From positions 682,001 through 746,000 of the forward strand of contig NC_041691.1 in NCBI RefSeq assembly GCF_900005765.1: a stretch of 64,000 nt of DNA. Reading direction: 5' to 3'. The notes beneath the pieces are model-generated. The model was not told the origin of the DNA. It was given only the letters and a program-made list of their open reading frames with translations, and ran no database searches. Within the stretch, counting starts at the first letter, position 1. The number at the start of each line of letters is the position of its first letter. Both the position numbers and the translations under genes were made by a program. Below, piece by piece: positions 11,261 through 25,000 of this stretch. This DNA comes from Plasmodium relictum (lineage: Eukaryota > Apicomplexa > Aconoidasida > Haemosporida > Plasmodiidae).

Positions 11261-12137
11261 GAGATCATATCTTATTATTTCATATGCACAAATATTTTTA
11301 TGTATAAGTTATTTTATTTTTTTTTTTTTTACTAAATCATTTATTACAAATATTTATATGTTCATTTCTTTTTATTAATATACATAAACATGCAAAGAAT
11401 ACATATGTCTGTTAAGAACAATTTTTTATATTTATAATTTTTATATTATCTAAAATAAAAAAAAAATTAAATAAAGAAAAGAAAACATTTTATAATTACT
11501 CTTATAAACTAACTATAAATTATTAATATATTTTTTTTTTTATACTTTATATTTAATTATTTTTAATAATAATCAAAAGTTTATAAAGGCATAATACATA
11601 TACTTCTATTTTTTATTAAAATATATTTAATGGAAAAATATTATTTTCTTCTTTTTAAAATATTATAATATATATTTTTTTTTTTTAATAAAAGAATAAA
11701 GTACATAATAAAGTAAAATAAATTGGCATGTATTTAAATAAAAAAACAATTGTTAAATTACACAAAACTTGGTTGTATTTCTCTTTTTTTCACTAATATA
11801 TATATATTTATGTATATTATTTTTTTTTTTACCTTTTTTTTAATATATTAAGCAAATAAACGAACACTTGCTTAAATGAATTTAGAATAAAATATATATT
11901 TTTTATAATGAAATATCATTTAAATTTTTTTTTTTTTTTTTTTATTGTAGATTATAAAAATAAATTATCTTAAAAGTTTTCATTAAAAATAATTATTTTT
12001 CATGAGTTTTAAGAATATTAGTTCTATTTTAAAATGAAAAAGAAAATAAATAAGAATTTTTATTTTTTTTTTACAATTATAAAATATATTTATTTATTTT
12101 TTTTTTTTTTAATTTATTTTAATCATTTAATCCATTT
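11261..12137. other. Intergenic between convergent genes
   Basis: This stretch lies between the stop of the secreted-protein gene and the stop of HOP on the other strand, so it should hold both 3' UTRs and polyadenylation regions. I see only A+T-rich low-complexity sequence with long poly-T runs (for example around 11930-11943). A frame on the plus strand from 12034 is a shadow overlapping HOP. Confidence 0.6.
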
Positions 12138-13814
12138 TTATCTGACTTTTAATATTCCTGCAGCAATAAGTTTCTGTAAACCATTGAAAATTTTAGGATC
12201 TTTTAAATATTCAGAGATGGAATTAGGATTTTCATTTAATCTTTGTAGTATTATTTGAAATTGTGGGTCAGATATAATTTGTTGAATTTCTGGATCAGAC
12301 ATGGATTTTTTAAATTGTTCCTCATCAACTTTTTCTGATTTAGACATTTCATCAATTTTATAAACACATCTCTGATATCCTTCCATACATTCTTTATTAT
12401 TAGGATCAATTTCCAACCCTTTATTATATGCCTGCAAAGCTTTATAATAATCTTTCATAAAAAAGTGTAAATTTCCTTTCCTACTATATGCCTTAACAAA
12501 CTTTGGATCTAATTCTATAGCTTTCATAACATCTTCTAATGCTGATGGATATTCTATTAATTTGGTTAAAGCTGCTGCTCTATTGGAATATAATTTTGCA
12601 TCATTTGGATTTCTTCTGATTGCTTCGTCATATTCTTTCTTAGCATTTGGAAAGTCGTTATTTTTAAAATATTCATTACCTTTATTTTTATGTTCTTCTG
12701 CTTTAACTGGATCTATATATGCCTCCTTTTCTTCTTTTTCTTTTTTTCTCTCTAATTCTTTTAAAGCATTTCTGGTTACTCTGTTATTATCTTCTACTAG
12801 TGATTTTTGATATGCTTCTATTGCTTTATCATAATTTTTCATATTGACATAGCAAATTGCTAGTCTGTTATATAACTTTGCTACTTGATTAAAATCTGCT
12901 TTAAAATTGTATCTATTTTCAATAGCATATAAACATGTTTCAATCGATTTTTCATAATTTTTCATTTCAATATACACAGCTGCTTTATTATAATAGTACA
13001 TGATATCATTAGGGTTTACTTTAATAGCCTCATCATATTCTTTTAAAGCTTCTTCAAATTTTTTTTGTTTATATAACTCATTTCCTTTTAATTTATGTTC
13101 TTCACCAAGTATTTCTTCAGGAGATCTATTTTTTTTTCTTTCTTCTTCTTCTTTTCTTTTTCTTTCTTTTTCTCTTTCTTCTTCTTCTTTTTTTCTTTGT
13201 CTTTCTCTTTCTGCTTCACCTGAATCTTCATTAAATTTTATACCAAAAAATTTTTCTACTCCTTCACTAATTTTTTTATTACAAGATGACAGTATTAAAC
13301 GTATATTCATAGGATTACTATTAATTTTTTTTATTGTATCTAAAAGTTCATTAGGATAATTCGCATTTTCCTGTTTGTATGATTTCAATGTTTCATCATT
13401 ATCTATTAAATTATTTATATGATTAATGAATTCCATATTTTCTAATAATTTTTCTTGTCTTACTTTTTCTAAACCATCTTTTAAAGATTTATTATTTGGA
13501 TCTATTTTTAACCCTTCTAAGTAAGTTTTTTCTGAATTTTCTAATTGCCTTAAACCATGTTCTGCACATCCTTTTCTAATATATCCTTTTGGCCAATCTT
13601 TTTTTAAACTTATGCATTTATTTGCATTTTCTAATGCTTCATAAAATCTTCCTAAACTTGAATAAGCACCAGATAAATTTGAATAAAGTACATGATCGGA
13701 TGGATCATTTTTTATTGCTTCAGAAAAATGTTTTACTGAATCTTCAAATTTTCCTTCTTGAAAACATTTATTTCCTAATTCTTTTAATCGTTGTGCTTCT
13801 TCTTTGTTTATCAT
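12138..13814 (-). CDS. HOP: Hsp70/Hsp90-organising protein (HOP/STI1)
   Basis: Single exon, 558 residues, close to the usual length of STI1-type proteins. HOP is a cytosolic adaptor that binds the C-terminal EEVD tails of Hsp70 and Hsp90 to pass clients between them. Domains in order: TPR1 (about 4-117), a small DP1-like helical domain (about 125-195), a highly charged R/E/K linker (about 200-232), TPR2A (about 237-352), TPR2B (about 372-485) and DP2 (about 500-555, with SDPEIQQIISDPQ). The TPR1 carboxylate-clamp residues K11, N15, N46, K76 and R80 are all present, at the same spacing as in human HOP (K8, N12, N43, K73, R77), so Hsp70-tail binding should be intact. The start is the only sensible ATG. 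It is transcribed divergently from calmodulin. Confidence 0.97.
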   Translation of the reverse strand: MINKEEAQRLKELGNKCFQEGKFEDSVKHFSEAIKNDPSDHVLYSNLSGAYSSLGRFYEALENANKCISLKKDWPKGYIRKGCAEHGLRQLENSEKTYLEGLKIDPNNKSLKDGLEKVRQEKLLENMEFINHINNLIDNDETLKSYKQENANYPNELLDTIKKINSNPMNIRLILSSCNKKISEGVEKFFGIKFNEDSGEAERERQRKKEEEEREKERKRKEEEERKKNRSPEEILGEEHKLKGNELYKQKKFEEALKEYDEAIKVNPNDIMYYYNKAAVYIEMKNYEKSIETCLYAIENRYNFKADFNQVAKLYNRLAICYVNMKNYDKAIEAYQKSLVEDNNRVTRNALKELERKKEKEEKEAYIDPVKAEEHKNKGNEYFKNNDFPNAKKEYDEAIRRNPNDAKLYSNRAAALTKLIEYPSALEDVMKAIELDPKFVKAYSRKGNLHFFMKDYYKALQAYNKGLEIDPNNKECMEGYQRCVYKIDEMSKSEKVDEEQFKKSMSDPEIQQIISDPQFQIILQRLNENPNSISEYLKDPKIFNGLQKLIAAGILKVR

Positions 13815-16757
13815 TTTTTAAAATATGTATGTATATATATGTATATATATATTACTTTCACTTTTTTTTTTTAAATTATTATTAATTTAATCCTATATAT
13901 ACTCTAATAATTTTTTATTTATTCAATATGAATTCTTTTAAGTATATTATTAATTTGATTTTATATAAGTTAATTAATTATTAAATATAAGATTTTTTTT
14001 TAAAATATGTAATTTCAATAAGATATTTAATTTGTTTATTATTCCTTTTTAATTAGCAATTAATTTGAATTTATTAATGTATAATTTTCTGTAAATATAA
14101 TTTATTCACCAAATTTTTAATATTGTTTAAAATATTTAAATTATTTAATTTATAGGTATCCTTTTTTTTTTAAATTATGTTGTTATATATAATATTTTAT
14201 AAAATTAGTTCATTTAAATAATATATTTTTTTAAAATATAAGAGATTTATTATTTCTTTAATGTGGATATTTTTAAAAATAATAATCTGTTTTTCTTTTT
14301 TTTTAGTACAATTTTTTTTTTTGTATCGTGTAATATTTATTTTTTTGTAAAGAATATGATTGTTTTAATGAATAGCAAACATCAAAGATATATTGTACCT
14401 AAAATTCTTTTAATGTAAATGATTTTATTATGCAAAAATTTTTTTTGGAAGTCATTTATTTCTATTTTTTTTTTTTCAACATATATATGCGTTTATTTTT
14501 TTTTCGAATTTTTTATATTTTTATTTATGTAAATATTTTTTTAAAATAAATATATTTTTATTGATGTATCTATTTTTTTTTTTTTTAGATTGTTGATATC
14601 TAAAATATTTTAAGTTTAATTTTTTAAAGTGATATTTTTTTTTCATTTTTAATAAAATAATTAGTCCCCTTTTTTTATATATAAATTACACTTGTAGCGC
14701 AATTGAAAATTTTTATTTTTCCTAGATGCAGGCTGGAACTAATATAAAATAAAATTAACTTTAATAAAAATAAAAAATAATTATATATTATAGATGAAAT
14801 ATTTTTATGTTATATGATAATATTTTTTATCAAGGATTTTATATATTTTTATTTTTTTTTAATTTGTAAGTGGGATAAAAGAAGGAAATGTTTTTGCAAT
14901 ACGTAAAATATCGTGATATTGTTCCTTTATTTTTACATTAGCTTGGATTCGTTAAATAAAATGTTATCATATGAAATTTTCATCCTAAGAAAAAAAAATA
15001 GAATAAAAGAATATTATACATATATTTTTTTAAAGGAGTAAACATAGATTATTACATTCCTTTATCCATTTCGTTAAATTGTTTATAATAAATATTAGAT
15101 ATCTTAAACGAAAATACAGTATTTTTCTTATTTAAATTCTGTTTCAACCTTTTTTTTTTTATTACTAAAATTCTGAATTTAAAAAAAAGTATTTTAACAT
15201 TATTTACCTCGTTTTATATTTTTTTTTATAAGATTTATAATAGTTTAGTTTTTGTTTATTTCAATTCTTATTACATTTTTTTATTATTCATAAAAAACAA
15301 GTATTTGTTGTTAGATCTAAAATATTGACTAAAATTGTTATTAATTATATTTAACATTCTTGTATCATTTCAAAGTATTGTTACAATCATTAAATATAGT
15401 TTTACAAATATATTTTTTTTAATTTATGAACTAAATACATTTAGTTGTAAATATATATTACTCTAATTGCAATTAGTTCAATGATAATAACATTTAGAAA
15501 GTTACTTTCGTGTTTTTAAAAAAGTACATAATTTTTCTTATCATTTTTTTCTAATACGTTAAAGAGCTAAAAATTATAAGTTTTTTTTTTTTTTTCCAAA
15601 CTCATTTGAAATAATAAATATGAATTTAAAAATAAAAAGCGTTTTTTTCCATATTATCTTTTAAAAGAATCGAAGTATTAAGGGGCATATCATTTTTATT
15701 GATTTTTTTATATAAAATACTTTTTATTTAAAAAATGTAAAAGATGTGTATTCATTGTATATTTTACATATTTTATATTGTATCATTTAATATTTTTATT
15801 TGTAAATATAAATTTTTAGATATAACTTATTCAGAAGTAATTGTTTCATAAAATGAATGAATGTATATCTCATAATTCACAAGCCTTTATAGAAAAATGT
15901 GAAAATATATGCTTAACATTTTTCTCTTAGGAGAGAAAAAATACAAAAAAAATTTTAAATTTATATCATAAATAACTAACATTTTATTATTTTTCTTTAC
16001 ATAATTTTTCATATAGTTTTGTCTATAAAGAACTTTTTAATAACTCAATTTTTAACTATAATATCGTCTTGGACTTTGCATTTTCAAGACTGACTCAAAA
16101 TGTGTAAAGCGTGCAAATGTAAAAAATAAAATACAATATATAAAATGAAATAAAATAAAAAAAAAATAAAATTAAATGTATTAAAAAAAAAAAAATATAT
16201 AAATATAAATTTATTAAAAAAAATAAGAAAAAACAAAAATATTATACATATACTTCAGAATTTCCTTTTTTAAAAATAATGAAAAATAAAAAAAGCATCT
16301 GAATTTTTAATATTTAATAAAAATTTTCAAATAAAAAAATTTTTAAGTTTCATTTTTCATCAAAAATCCAAATAATCTTTATATTTACATAAAATATAGC
16401 TTATATATAATAGAATAATTTTTAATGTGCATAAAATAAAGTATAAGAAATAAAAAAAAAAATGTATATAATTAAATACACATATAATTTTTTTTAAACA
16501 TTTTTTTTTAATATTAATATAATATTGTTTTCATTTTACATATTTTAGAAGCATAAAAGTAACAAAGTATTGGATGTGCTTAACACACACATACAAATTA
16601 CATTCACCTAAAACTAAATATTTTACGGAAAATATTATTGTGTAAACGAAAATTATTTTTATAAGTTTTAAATATATCATATTCAAATAAAAGAGAAAAA
16701 TACTAAAAATAATAAATAATTTCACAAAAGAAAATATTTGAAATATAAATAATTACA
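13815..16757. other. 2.9-kb divergent upstream region, HOP and calmodulin
   Basis: No coding frame is supported. This is the shared upstream region of two highly expressed housekeeping genes read outward. It is mostly poly-A/poly-T. Slightly less A+T-rich patches lie at about 14690-14740, 14865-14945 (including the near-palindrome AATATCGTGATATT) and 16060-16115. I recognise no defined promoter element. Confidence 0.55.
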
Positions 16758-17554
<797 letters not shown>

Positions 17555-18442
17555 TTTTTTAATATTTTATAAATTTATAGAAAAAAAAATATAATTTCAT
17601 AAAAAGGTTACTATATATATATATATATATATATTATATCTTCTTTTTTTTTTTATTATTAATTTTATATATTTTAGTCTTATTACCAAAATTTTCTTCT
17701 ATATTTCTTATATGAAATAAATCTAATTCCTTATTACTTAGAAAAAATGAAAATAAAATATTTTATAATATATAAAAAGTTGTAGCATCTTGTTATTGTC
17801 TTTATTTGTGACTATATATATGCATGGAAACATATGTTTTACTGCATCTTAAATAATGTTTTGAGTAAAATCTTATTTTTTTTTATTATACTCATTGATT
17901 AGCTTTTTTTTTTTTTTTTTTTTTGGAGTATTTAAAACAAATAAATAAAAATAAATTTATAAAATGCAAATATTAAAAAAAATTTAAAGAAAAAGAATAT
18001 CTTTAATTAAAGTGAATTTTTTATTTTAAAATTTTTTGAATTTAAAAAAAAAAAAATAAGAATAAAAATAAATTAAATTATAAGACACATGTAAAATAAA
18101 AATGACAAATAAAATAATAATAATAAATATAATAATTTCAAATTTTAATTTAAAATATTTTTTTTTTATTTTTAATAAAATTTCTTGTACTTATAATTAA
18201 TAATATTTGTTACAATTTTTCATTATTAATGATAACTTTTACATTTTTATAAATCTTTTAGAAATAAATATATATATGTAAATGATTTATATTGTTTCCT
18301 TTAGTAGTCAAACTATTCAGTTACTTCCCCCCCCTTCCATAACAAAATTAATAGTTCATACTATGTAATAATTAATATGGTTTATTTTATTATATTTTTT
18401 CAGTTAAATGTATATTTTCTTAATATATATAGCAGTTCTTTT
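17555..18442. other. Intergenic between convergent genes
   Basis: The stretch holds the 3' flanks of calmodulin and the QTRT2-like gene. It is A+T-rich, with (AT)n at about 17611-17632, a long T run at about 17907-17924 and a striking run of eight cytosines near 18327-18334, rare in this base composition. No coding frame is supported. Confidence 0.55.
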
Positions 18443-19618
18443 TTATAAATTTAATTTGTGATATTCTATAAACCAACTAATATAATCTAAAAAATTGTTA
18501 TTTTTTATTTGTATTTGAATTTCTTGAAAGAACGCATTATAAATATAAAGATTATGATACATTAATATTACGTTAGCTGTCAGTTCTTGGCATTTTAATA
18601 AATGATGTATATACGATTTCGTCTCTTTCCTTGGTGAATCGCTTGTTATAGTAGAATAGTCAAAATTATATATAGGGTCATTTAAATCTATAATGAACTT
18701 TTCACTATTTTTAAGGTTAATAAGATTAATATCATGCGATTTGTTACTATATTTTGATTCTTCTATTTTAATATTCATACTTATAGCTTTTCCATTTCTT
18801 GCTAAATAATAAGGAAAATTTGATTCTACAATATCAATCCCATTGAAAATGCTATGCAAAATTTCTATTGGGTTTCCTATATTTAATTGTATAAATTTTA
18901 ATTTATCTTCTGGTAATACATTTAAAATATTTTTTATACAACTGGTTCTAATTTCGTTTGATTCATCATAACCTATTCCACTTAATAAATATCCATCTAA
19001 AATATCGTTGTATTTATTTAATGTTTCTTTAATTAAATTATGTATATTAATTGTTGATGGAACAGATAAAATACATAAAGAATTATTCAATGATTTTTCT
19101 TTCAATATTTTTATTTTTTCTAAAAATTCATCCATTAAGCTTATTATTCTTATTTTTTTTTTTTTCCCTACTTCTTCATTTATTCTTATTTCTTCTGAAG
19201 GAATGCAAAAAATGTCGGGTTCAAAAATTTCTATACATTTCAAAAAATCATCAATGGAAAATACTACTGTAGAGCTATTATATTTTAAAGTTATGTATTT
19301 ATTTATATTTATAGAAAAATCATTTATTAAAACATTTCTAATATTCATATATCTATAGCTATTATCAAAGTCGCAAAAATTATGTAAATAAAATTTCGAT
19401 CCATTGCTTTTATTTTTAAAAAATTCTTTTGCTTTTTCTAAAACATCTAATTGATTATATACTTCAAATAATGGGCAATTTAATATAACTTTCTTTTCTA
19501 TTTTTCTTAACAATTCCATATTTAAAAATTCTGGTAGTAGATCATTAGTTAGTATAGTACTAACGGGTGTTTCAATGTCCTTTATTTTTTTTATGTGATA
19601 TTTAATTCCATCTTTCAT
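18443..19618 (-). CDS. QTRT2-like queuine tRNA-ribosyltransferase accessory subunit
   Basis: 391 residues, single exon, tRNA-guanine transglycosylase fold. In eukaryotes catalytic QTRT1 pairs with non-catalytic QTRT2 to insert queuine at position 34 of GUN-anticodon tRNAs. Family marks seen: a SGIGYDES segment, GIDIVESNFPYYLARNG (family form GxDxFDxxxPxxLxxxG) and the C-terminal SYIHHLLKCQEL...LMYHN block. Where catalytic enzymes have the nucleophilic Asp, this protein has Glu (VES), so it is probably not catalytic. The family zinc site CxCxxC aligns to I324, S326 and P329; no cysteine remains, although the fourth ligand position, H355, is kept. The sequence is strongly diverged. It sits divergently beside the ABC gene with only 575 bases between starts. 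An alternative is a general TGT-like protein not acting in queuosine synthesis. Confidence 0.8.
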   Translation of the reverse strand: MKDGIKYHIKKIKDIETPVSTILTNDLLPEFLNMELLRKIEKKVILNCPLFEVYNQLDVLEKAKEFFKNKSNGSKFYLHNFCDFDNSYRYMNIRNVLINDFSININKYITLKYNSSTVVFSIDDFLKCIEIFEPDIFCIPSEEIRINEEVGKKKKIRIISLMDEFLEKIKILKEKSLNNSLCILSVPSTINIHNLIKETLNKYNDILDGYLLSGIGYDESNEIRTSCIKNILNVLPEDKLKFIQLNIGNPIEILHSIFNGIDIVESNFPYYLARNGKAISMNIKIEESKYSNKSHDINLINLKNSEKFIIDLNDPIYNFDYSTITSDSPRKETKSYIHHLLKCQELTANVILMYHNLYIYNAFFQEIQIQIKNNNFLDYISWFIEYHKLNL

Positions 19619-20193
19619 TTTTAAAAATGTAATAAAGTAATATAAGATATAAGTAAAAATTAAAAAAAGAAGTGAAATTAGTATGCTTCATATGATATTA
19701 ATAAAATGTAATTCTTAAAAAAAAAGCTTTTTTTAAAAAAAAACTTTTTAATTATAAAAATTTTAAAATGAAATTGTCAATGAATACAAAAATAAAAAAA
19801 ACACAAACAAATGATTTAAAACAAAAAAAAAAAAAAAAATTATAATGAAGTTATTCCATATACTAATTATAATGAAAAAGATCAAATAAATTTATGATAA
19901 AATTATTAAAATAATATCTTTGATATTATTTAAGGAATATATAAAATTTGTATTCATGTTTCATGTAAAAAATGTTTATGTATATAATTAAAACTTACAA
20001 ATAAACATATTTATTATTTATATATCTGAATTTTTTTAAAATTCTAAATATATTCAAAATAATGAAATACAAAATGCAATTTGAATAAAAAAGGAGAAAT
20101 TATATATTTATATATATATATATATATTTAAAATTAAATAAAATAACAACAGTGTTTAATTTCTTTCTTTTTTACAACATAACTTATTGTAAA
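19619..20193. other. Short bidirectional upstream region
   Basis: 575 bases separate the divergent starts of the QTRT2-like gene and the ABC ATPase. The sequence is A+T-rich with poly-A runs and (AT)n just before the ABC start (20110-20128). It must contain both promoters, but I see no recognisable element. Confidence 0.55.
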
Positions 20194-21477
20194 ATGAATG
20201 AAATATCAATTAATAATTTAAATTATAATTATTATGATAGAATAAAAAATACAAGTACTAAGGCACTTGCAAATATAAATTTGTCATTTCAAAGAGGAAT
20301 GAGAATTTTAGTATGTGGGAAAAATGGAGCTGGAAAAAGTACATTATTAAGTATTATAGCTGGAAAAAAAGTTATAATTAATTAGCCAAATGAAAATAAT
20401 GCTATTACTATTTTATTTATTTATACGGAATTTTTCTTTATACCAAAATAAATGTTAATGAAATATTATTTTGTTATATTTTTTATATTTGTTTATATAT
20501 AAATTTTTTTTATAGTTGATAAAAGAAGAAGAAGTTTTAGTTTTTAATAAACCTGCATTCCATGATACTACACTATCAAATAAAATAGGATTTGTAGGAG
20601 AATGGTGGAGTGATGGTAAAAGAAATATATATATTAATTAAAAAAAAAGAGAAAAGATTAAAAATAAAAGAATATTTTTTCTTTTTCTTTTTTTTCTTTT
20701 TTAGAATATATATTGAACATCACAATAAAAGATTTATTTTCTCAATATAGAAATTCGAAAAGATATAAAAATTTATTAAAATTATTTGAAATCGATGAAA
20801 ATAAACTTATAACAAGTATTTCAAAAGGAGAGAAGAAAAAAGTTCAAATTTTAGCTAATATAATTAAAAGGAAAGACATTTATATTTTTGATGAAGTAAC
20901 TGAATCATTAGATTTAGTATCTCGAAAACTATTACTAGAGTAATTATATATAAATCTCTATATACATATATATCTCTATATACATATATATAAATTTTTT
21001 AATATATTTAGATTTTTAAAAAAGGAATGTATTAGATATAATTGTATTATAATTTATTCTACCCATATCTTTGACCATATGGAAAAATGGTGTAGTCATA
21101 TATTATATCTTTCAAATGGATATGTTGCTCATTTTTCAGATATAAATTCAGTTATAAAGTAAGATTAAAAAAAAATAAATATATAAATAAATAAAACATA
21201 TATTATTGTATATAATTTTTATTTAATTTTCTTAATTCTTTTTTTTTTTTTTTTGTTTTACTTTTTTAGTGATAACAGTTATGTATCATTAGCTGAATAT
21301 ATTTTTAATAAAATGCTCATGGAACTAAAGGAAAAGGAAAATATTAATGATTTAGATGGTGAGTTTTCATTAAATATAATTTATATATATTTCTTATATT
21401 CAATATTTTTAAAATCTATTTGTAAAAAAAAAAAAATTTTTTTTGTTACAGATTTACTTTTAATTGATTCTGAATAA
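20194..21477 (+). CDS. CAF16-like soluble ABC ATPase, six exons
   Basis: Exons 20194-20370, 20516-20615, 20705-20939, 21012-21158, 21270-21358 and 21452-21477; all GT-AG, phases join cleanly to 257 residues. The last intron (93 bases) is open in frame, so its retention would only add residues. A single nucleotide-binding domain and no membrane segments: Walker A GKNGAGKS (42-49), Q-loop region with KPAFHDT and FVGEWW, signature ISKGE (131-135, in place of LSGGQ), Walker B IYIFDEVT (D155, E156), D-loop SLDL, and the switch His in STH (H189). AFHDT and [10 protein letters not shown] are typical of the yeast CAF16/plant ABCI soluble subgroup, which in yeast is linked to the CCR4-NOT complex. All ATPase residues are present. 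The start is the ATG at 20194; the frame extends upstream only to non-ATG codons. Confidence 0.88.
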
Positions 21478-22075
21478 ACTTAGAATAATTAATTTGAAGA
21501 AAATAAAACCTTTTTTTTTTATATTTCAATTTTAGTAATTAATATTAATGAGATATATTTTTTATGAAAGAATATAAATAGCAAGTAAAAAAAGTTTATA
21601 TGCAAATAAGGTTATAAATAAAAACGTTAAGGTATTATATATACCTTTTTGAAATTAGAAATTAAAAAAAAAATGATTTGATTTTAGTTATATTTTATAG
21701 GAATTTTTTTTTATAATTTATTATTTTATTGATATCTAAATTTTTTATTACTTTTTTTATTTGTATTTAAAATTATAATTTTACTTTTATGCTATATGTC
21801 TTTTTCAAATTTTATAAAAAAAAAAATTCTTATAAAATATTCATTTTTATAAAAAAAAAAAAAAAAATTAAAATAACAATGAGTAAAAGAACATATATTA
21901 ATATATTAAAATGTAAATGAATATATATGAAATCAACTTATCATTGAGTATACATATTTAATACATTAATAGAATTTTTTTTTTTATTTTATATAAATTT
22001 ATTCATGAGAAAAAAACAGTATACATTTTAAATATAAGTTACACTTCAAAAAAAAAAAAAAAATATAAGATAAAT
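21478..22075. other. Intergenic between convergent genes
   Basis: About 600 bases of A+T-rich sequence with poly-A and poly-T tracts between the ABC ATPase stop and the kinase stop. This is expected 3'-UTR sequence for both genes; nothing else is seen. Confidence 0.6.
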
Positions 22076-25000
22076 TTAAAAAAAATTATTTATAATTGTT
22101 CTTAAAACATTAAAGTCCATATCTGAAAAGGAAATAGCTGTATGTTCCTTTAAAAAAAAAAATAATTCTATTAAATTTATTTTGTATATAACACAAAAAA
22201 AAAATAATAAAAAAATATTTGAGAAATTATAATAAGAAGGGTTTTTTAAAAAGGAATAATTCTGATTCTGTTGATTGTTTAAAATAAAAAAATAAATTTT
22301 TTTCTCATAATTGGAATTCATTTTAAGTTTCAGTTGAATATTGATAAAGAAGAAAAGAAAAAAATAAGAAAGATTCTTCAAATAATTTTTATAAATTTTT
22401 ATTTTTGAAATTTTATAAAAATTATTAAAAACCAACTTGTATTTTTTCAACGGAAAACTTAAATATTTGAAGAATATTTTTTTTGTATTCTTGTTTTTTT
22501 TATAAAATAATCTTTTCTTAAAATATAAGTTTTGGACTTTTATAATTCTGCTATCTAATTGATTTAAGAAGTCTAAATCTTGAAAAATAGAAGAAAAATA
22601 GAAAATTGTTTGTTTATTAAAATTATTTACAAATAAAAATTCTTTAATTCTCTCATCTATCTTAAAAATAAAATAAAAATTATAAACCTTAACTACATTG
22701 TACTTTACTAGACTATTTAAAATTTGATTAACGAGTTTTATTGGAAAATAAATATTTGATGAATTATGGGATTTAAATAAATTTATTGAAAAATTATCAA
22801 AATTGTTCTCATCAACTAAGCAACTATTAAAATTATATTTATTAAAAGAATAAATTTTCTTTTGTATATAAAAAATGAAATATTTAAACTTTTTTTTTAT
22901 AGAATAACAACATTCAAAATTCTTTTTTTTTTTCTTTTTTATATTTAACAATATGTTATACTTTTCATTATATAAAAAACTGTTATTAATTAAATATGCT
23001 TCCTTGTTTTTCATATCATATTTAGGTTTTTCTCTTTTTTTATAATACGTGTAAGATATATTTTTACTGAATTTCTTTAATTTCTTTAATATTTTACTTT
23101 CTGCAACTAATTTTATCATATAATAATTACAGAGAATTTTCGATTGACTATAAATATAATTCAAATTTTTTCTTTTCTTTAACTTAAATTGAAAAAAATA
23201 ATTCAAAAATTCTTTTACTTTTTTAAACTGATTATTAATTGTTCTATCAATAATTTTATCTAATATGTTTTTTTTTTCATATATTTTTATGTATAAAAAA
23301 TTATATGCATTCATTAAACTTTTATTAGTAATTATCTCATATAATAAAGTTCCCAATATCCAAACATCACTTTTATATATTTTTTCTTTTCTTTTTTGAA
23401 ATTTATATTTTTTCTTTAACTTTTTCATTATCATAATTCTTATTTTTGTTACGTATTTATTAAATGAAAATAAAGACACACTATTCAAAAAGATATATTT
23501 TTTTCTTTTACATACTTTATTTCTAAAAATTGTTAATGTATTATTTCTATTGACCTTTTTGTAATTCTTATAATTAGGAATAATAGATGTTTTACTTCTT
23601 TTTTGATTAATATTTTGTACATTTTTATTCATTAACTCAGGTGATGCTAATATTTCGTTGCCTCTGTTTTTTCTAAAAAAAACAAAATTTTTATTATTAA
23701 AAAAAAATTTACTTTCACCAAAATCATTTATAACAATTGAAGGTACATAGGTTATTTTGTAGTTTTTACTAAACCTTTTATTCCTTTTAGAAATGAGTTT
23801 CTTAAAAAAATATTTTTTTTTAATCTTTTGTATAGAAAATAAATTTTTATAAAAACACAATATTTTAATATTATTACATTTTTTGTAATGAAAGAATTCA
23901 TTGATATAATTATTATTATAAATTAATAATGGAACTTTTTTTTTAGAATTTATTAGTATGTTATAGGCGTTAATATCAAAATGCGTAATTCCTCTGTTGT
24001 GTATATTTATAATTTGCTCAAGAATTTGATTAAAAATACTTAAAATAAATATTATATATTGAAAATTATTCAATTTTATACAACTAATCTTTATTAATAA
24101 ATGATAATAAAAATTTCTAATGTTTTTATTATAGATATTTCCTTTAAAAAAGTATGTTTTTTTTTTTTTTTGTAATTTCTTCAGAATTTCCTTTTTTTTT
24201 AATTGTAAAAATAATGTTTTTTTTGAAGAAAATGACAACTCTTTAGTTTTAATTTTCTTTTTTTTTTTTAAATAATTATTGTGTAAAACATTCATAAATT
24301 TTTTTAAATTGTTATCATAGTATTTCATTAGTATGTAATAGGAGAAATCATTATCATTTTTTATTATTCCGTATTCGTATATTTGACATATATTATTATT
24401 TTTATATTGAAATTTCAATAAACATTTTATTTCATTATAGATATTTTTGAAAACATAATTTTCGTTAACATCTTTTTCTATATTTATTAACTTAATAATA
24501 AATGGATAATTTTGAAAAATTGAATAAGAACATATGTATATATTTCCATAAGAACCATCTTTAATTTTTTTGAAAAATTTAAATAATTTGGGACTTTTGG
24601 CTATAGATAAGTTATATAATATATTGAATTGTGTATTATTTTTTACATATTGTTTTATTCTATTTATTAATTTATTATTTTTCTTATGATTTAAGTAGGA
24701 CTGCACAATTCTCATAATATTCAAATCTTCTGGATTATTAAACTTATAAAAGGAAAAGTAATTATTTAATATTTTTAAGTAATTTTCTAATAAAATATTT
24801 ATTTTTTGATTTCTTTTAATTATTTTTTTTTCTATTTTTTTATTTATATTTTTATATTCATCGTAATAATTTTCATTAAAATAAAAATCATTCATGTCTT
24901 TTTTGTTGTGGGATATTATTAAAGAAAAAATTAATATAATAACATAATTAATAATATCATCATCCTTAGTAATTTTTTTTTTATTTGATTCGTTTTGGAT

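Noticed and set aside
12034-12258. Plus-strand frame at the 3' end of HOP
   Set aside because: Overlaps the certain HOP coding sequence on the other strand; a shadow with a T-rich leader.
14690-14740. Possible small RNA gene in the HOP/calmodulin gap
   Set aside because: Slightly higher G+C than surroundings, but no tRNA, snRNA or snoRNA box pattern could be recognised.
20152-20193. Upstream extension of the ABC ATPase
   Set aside because: The extension begins at GTG, not ATG; the first ATG giving the normal family N-terminus is at 20194.
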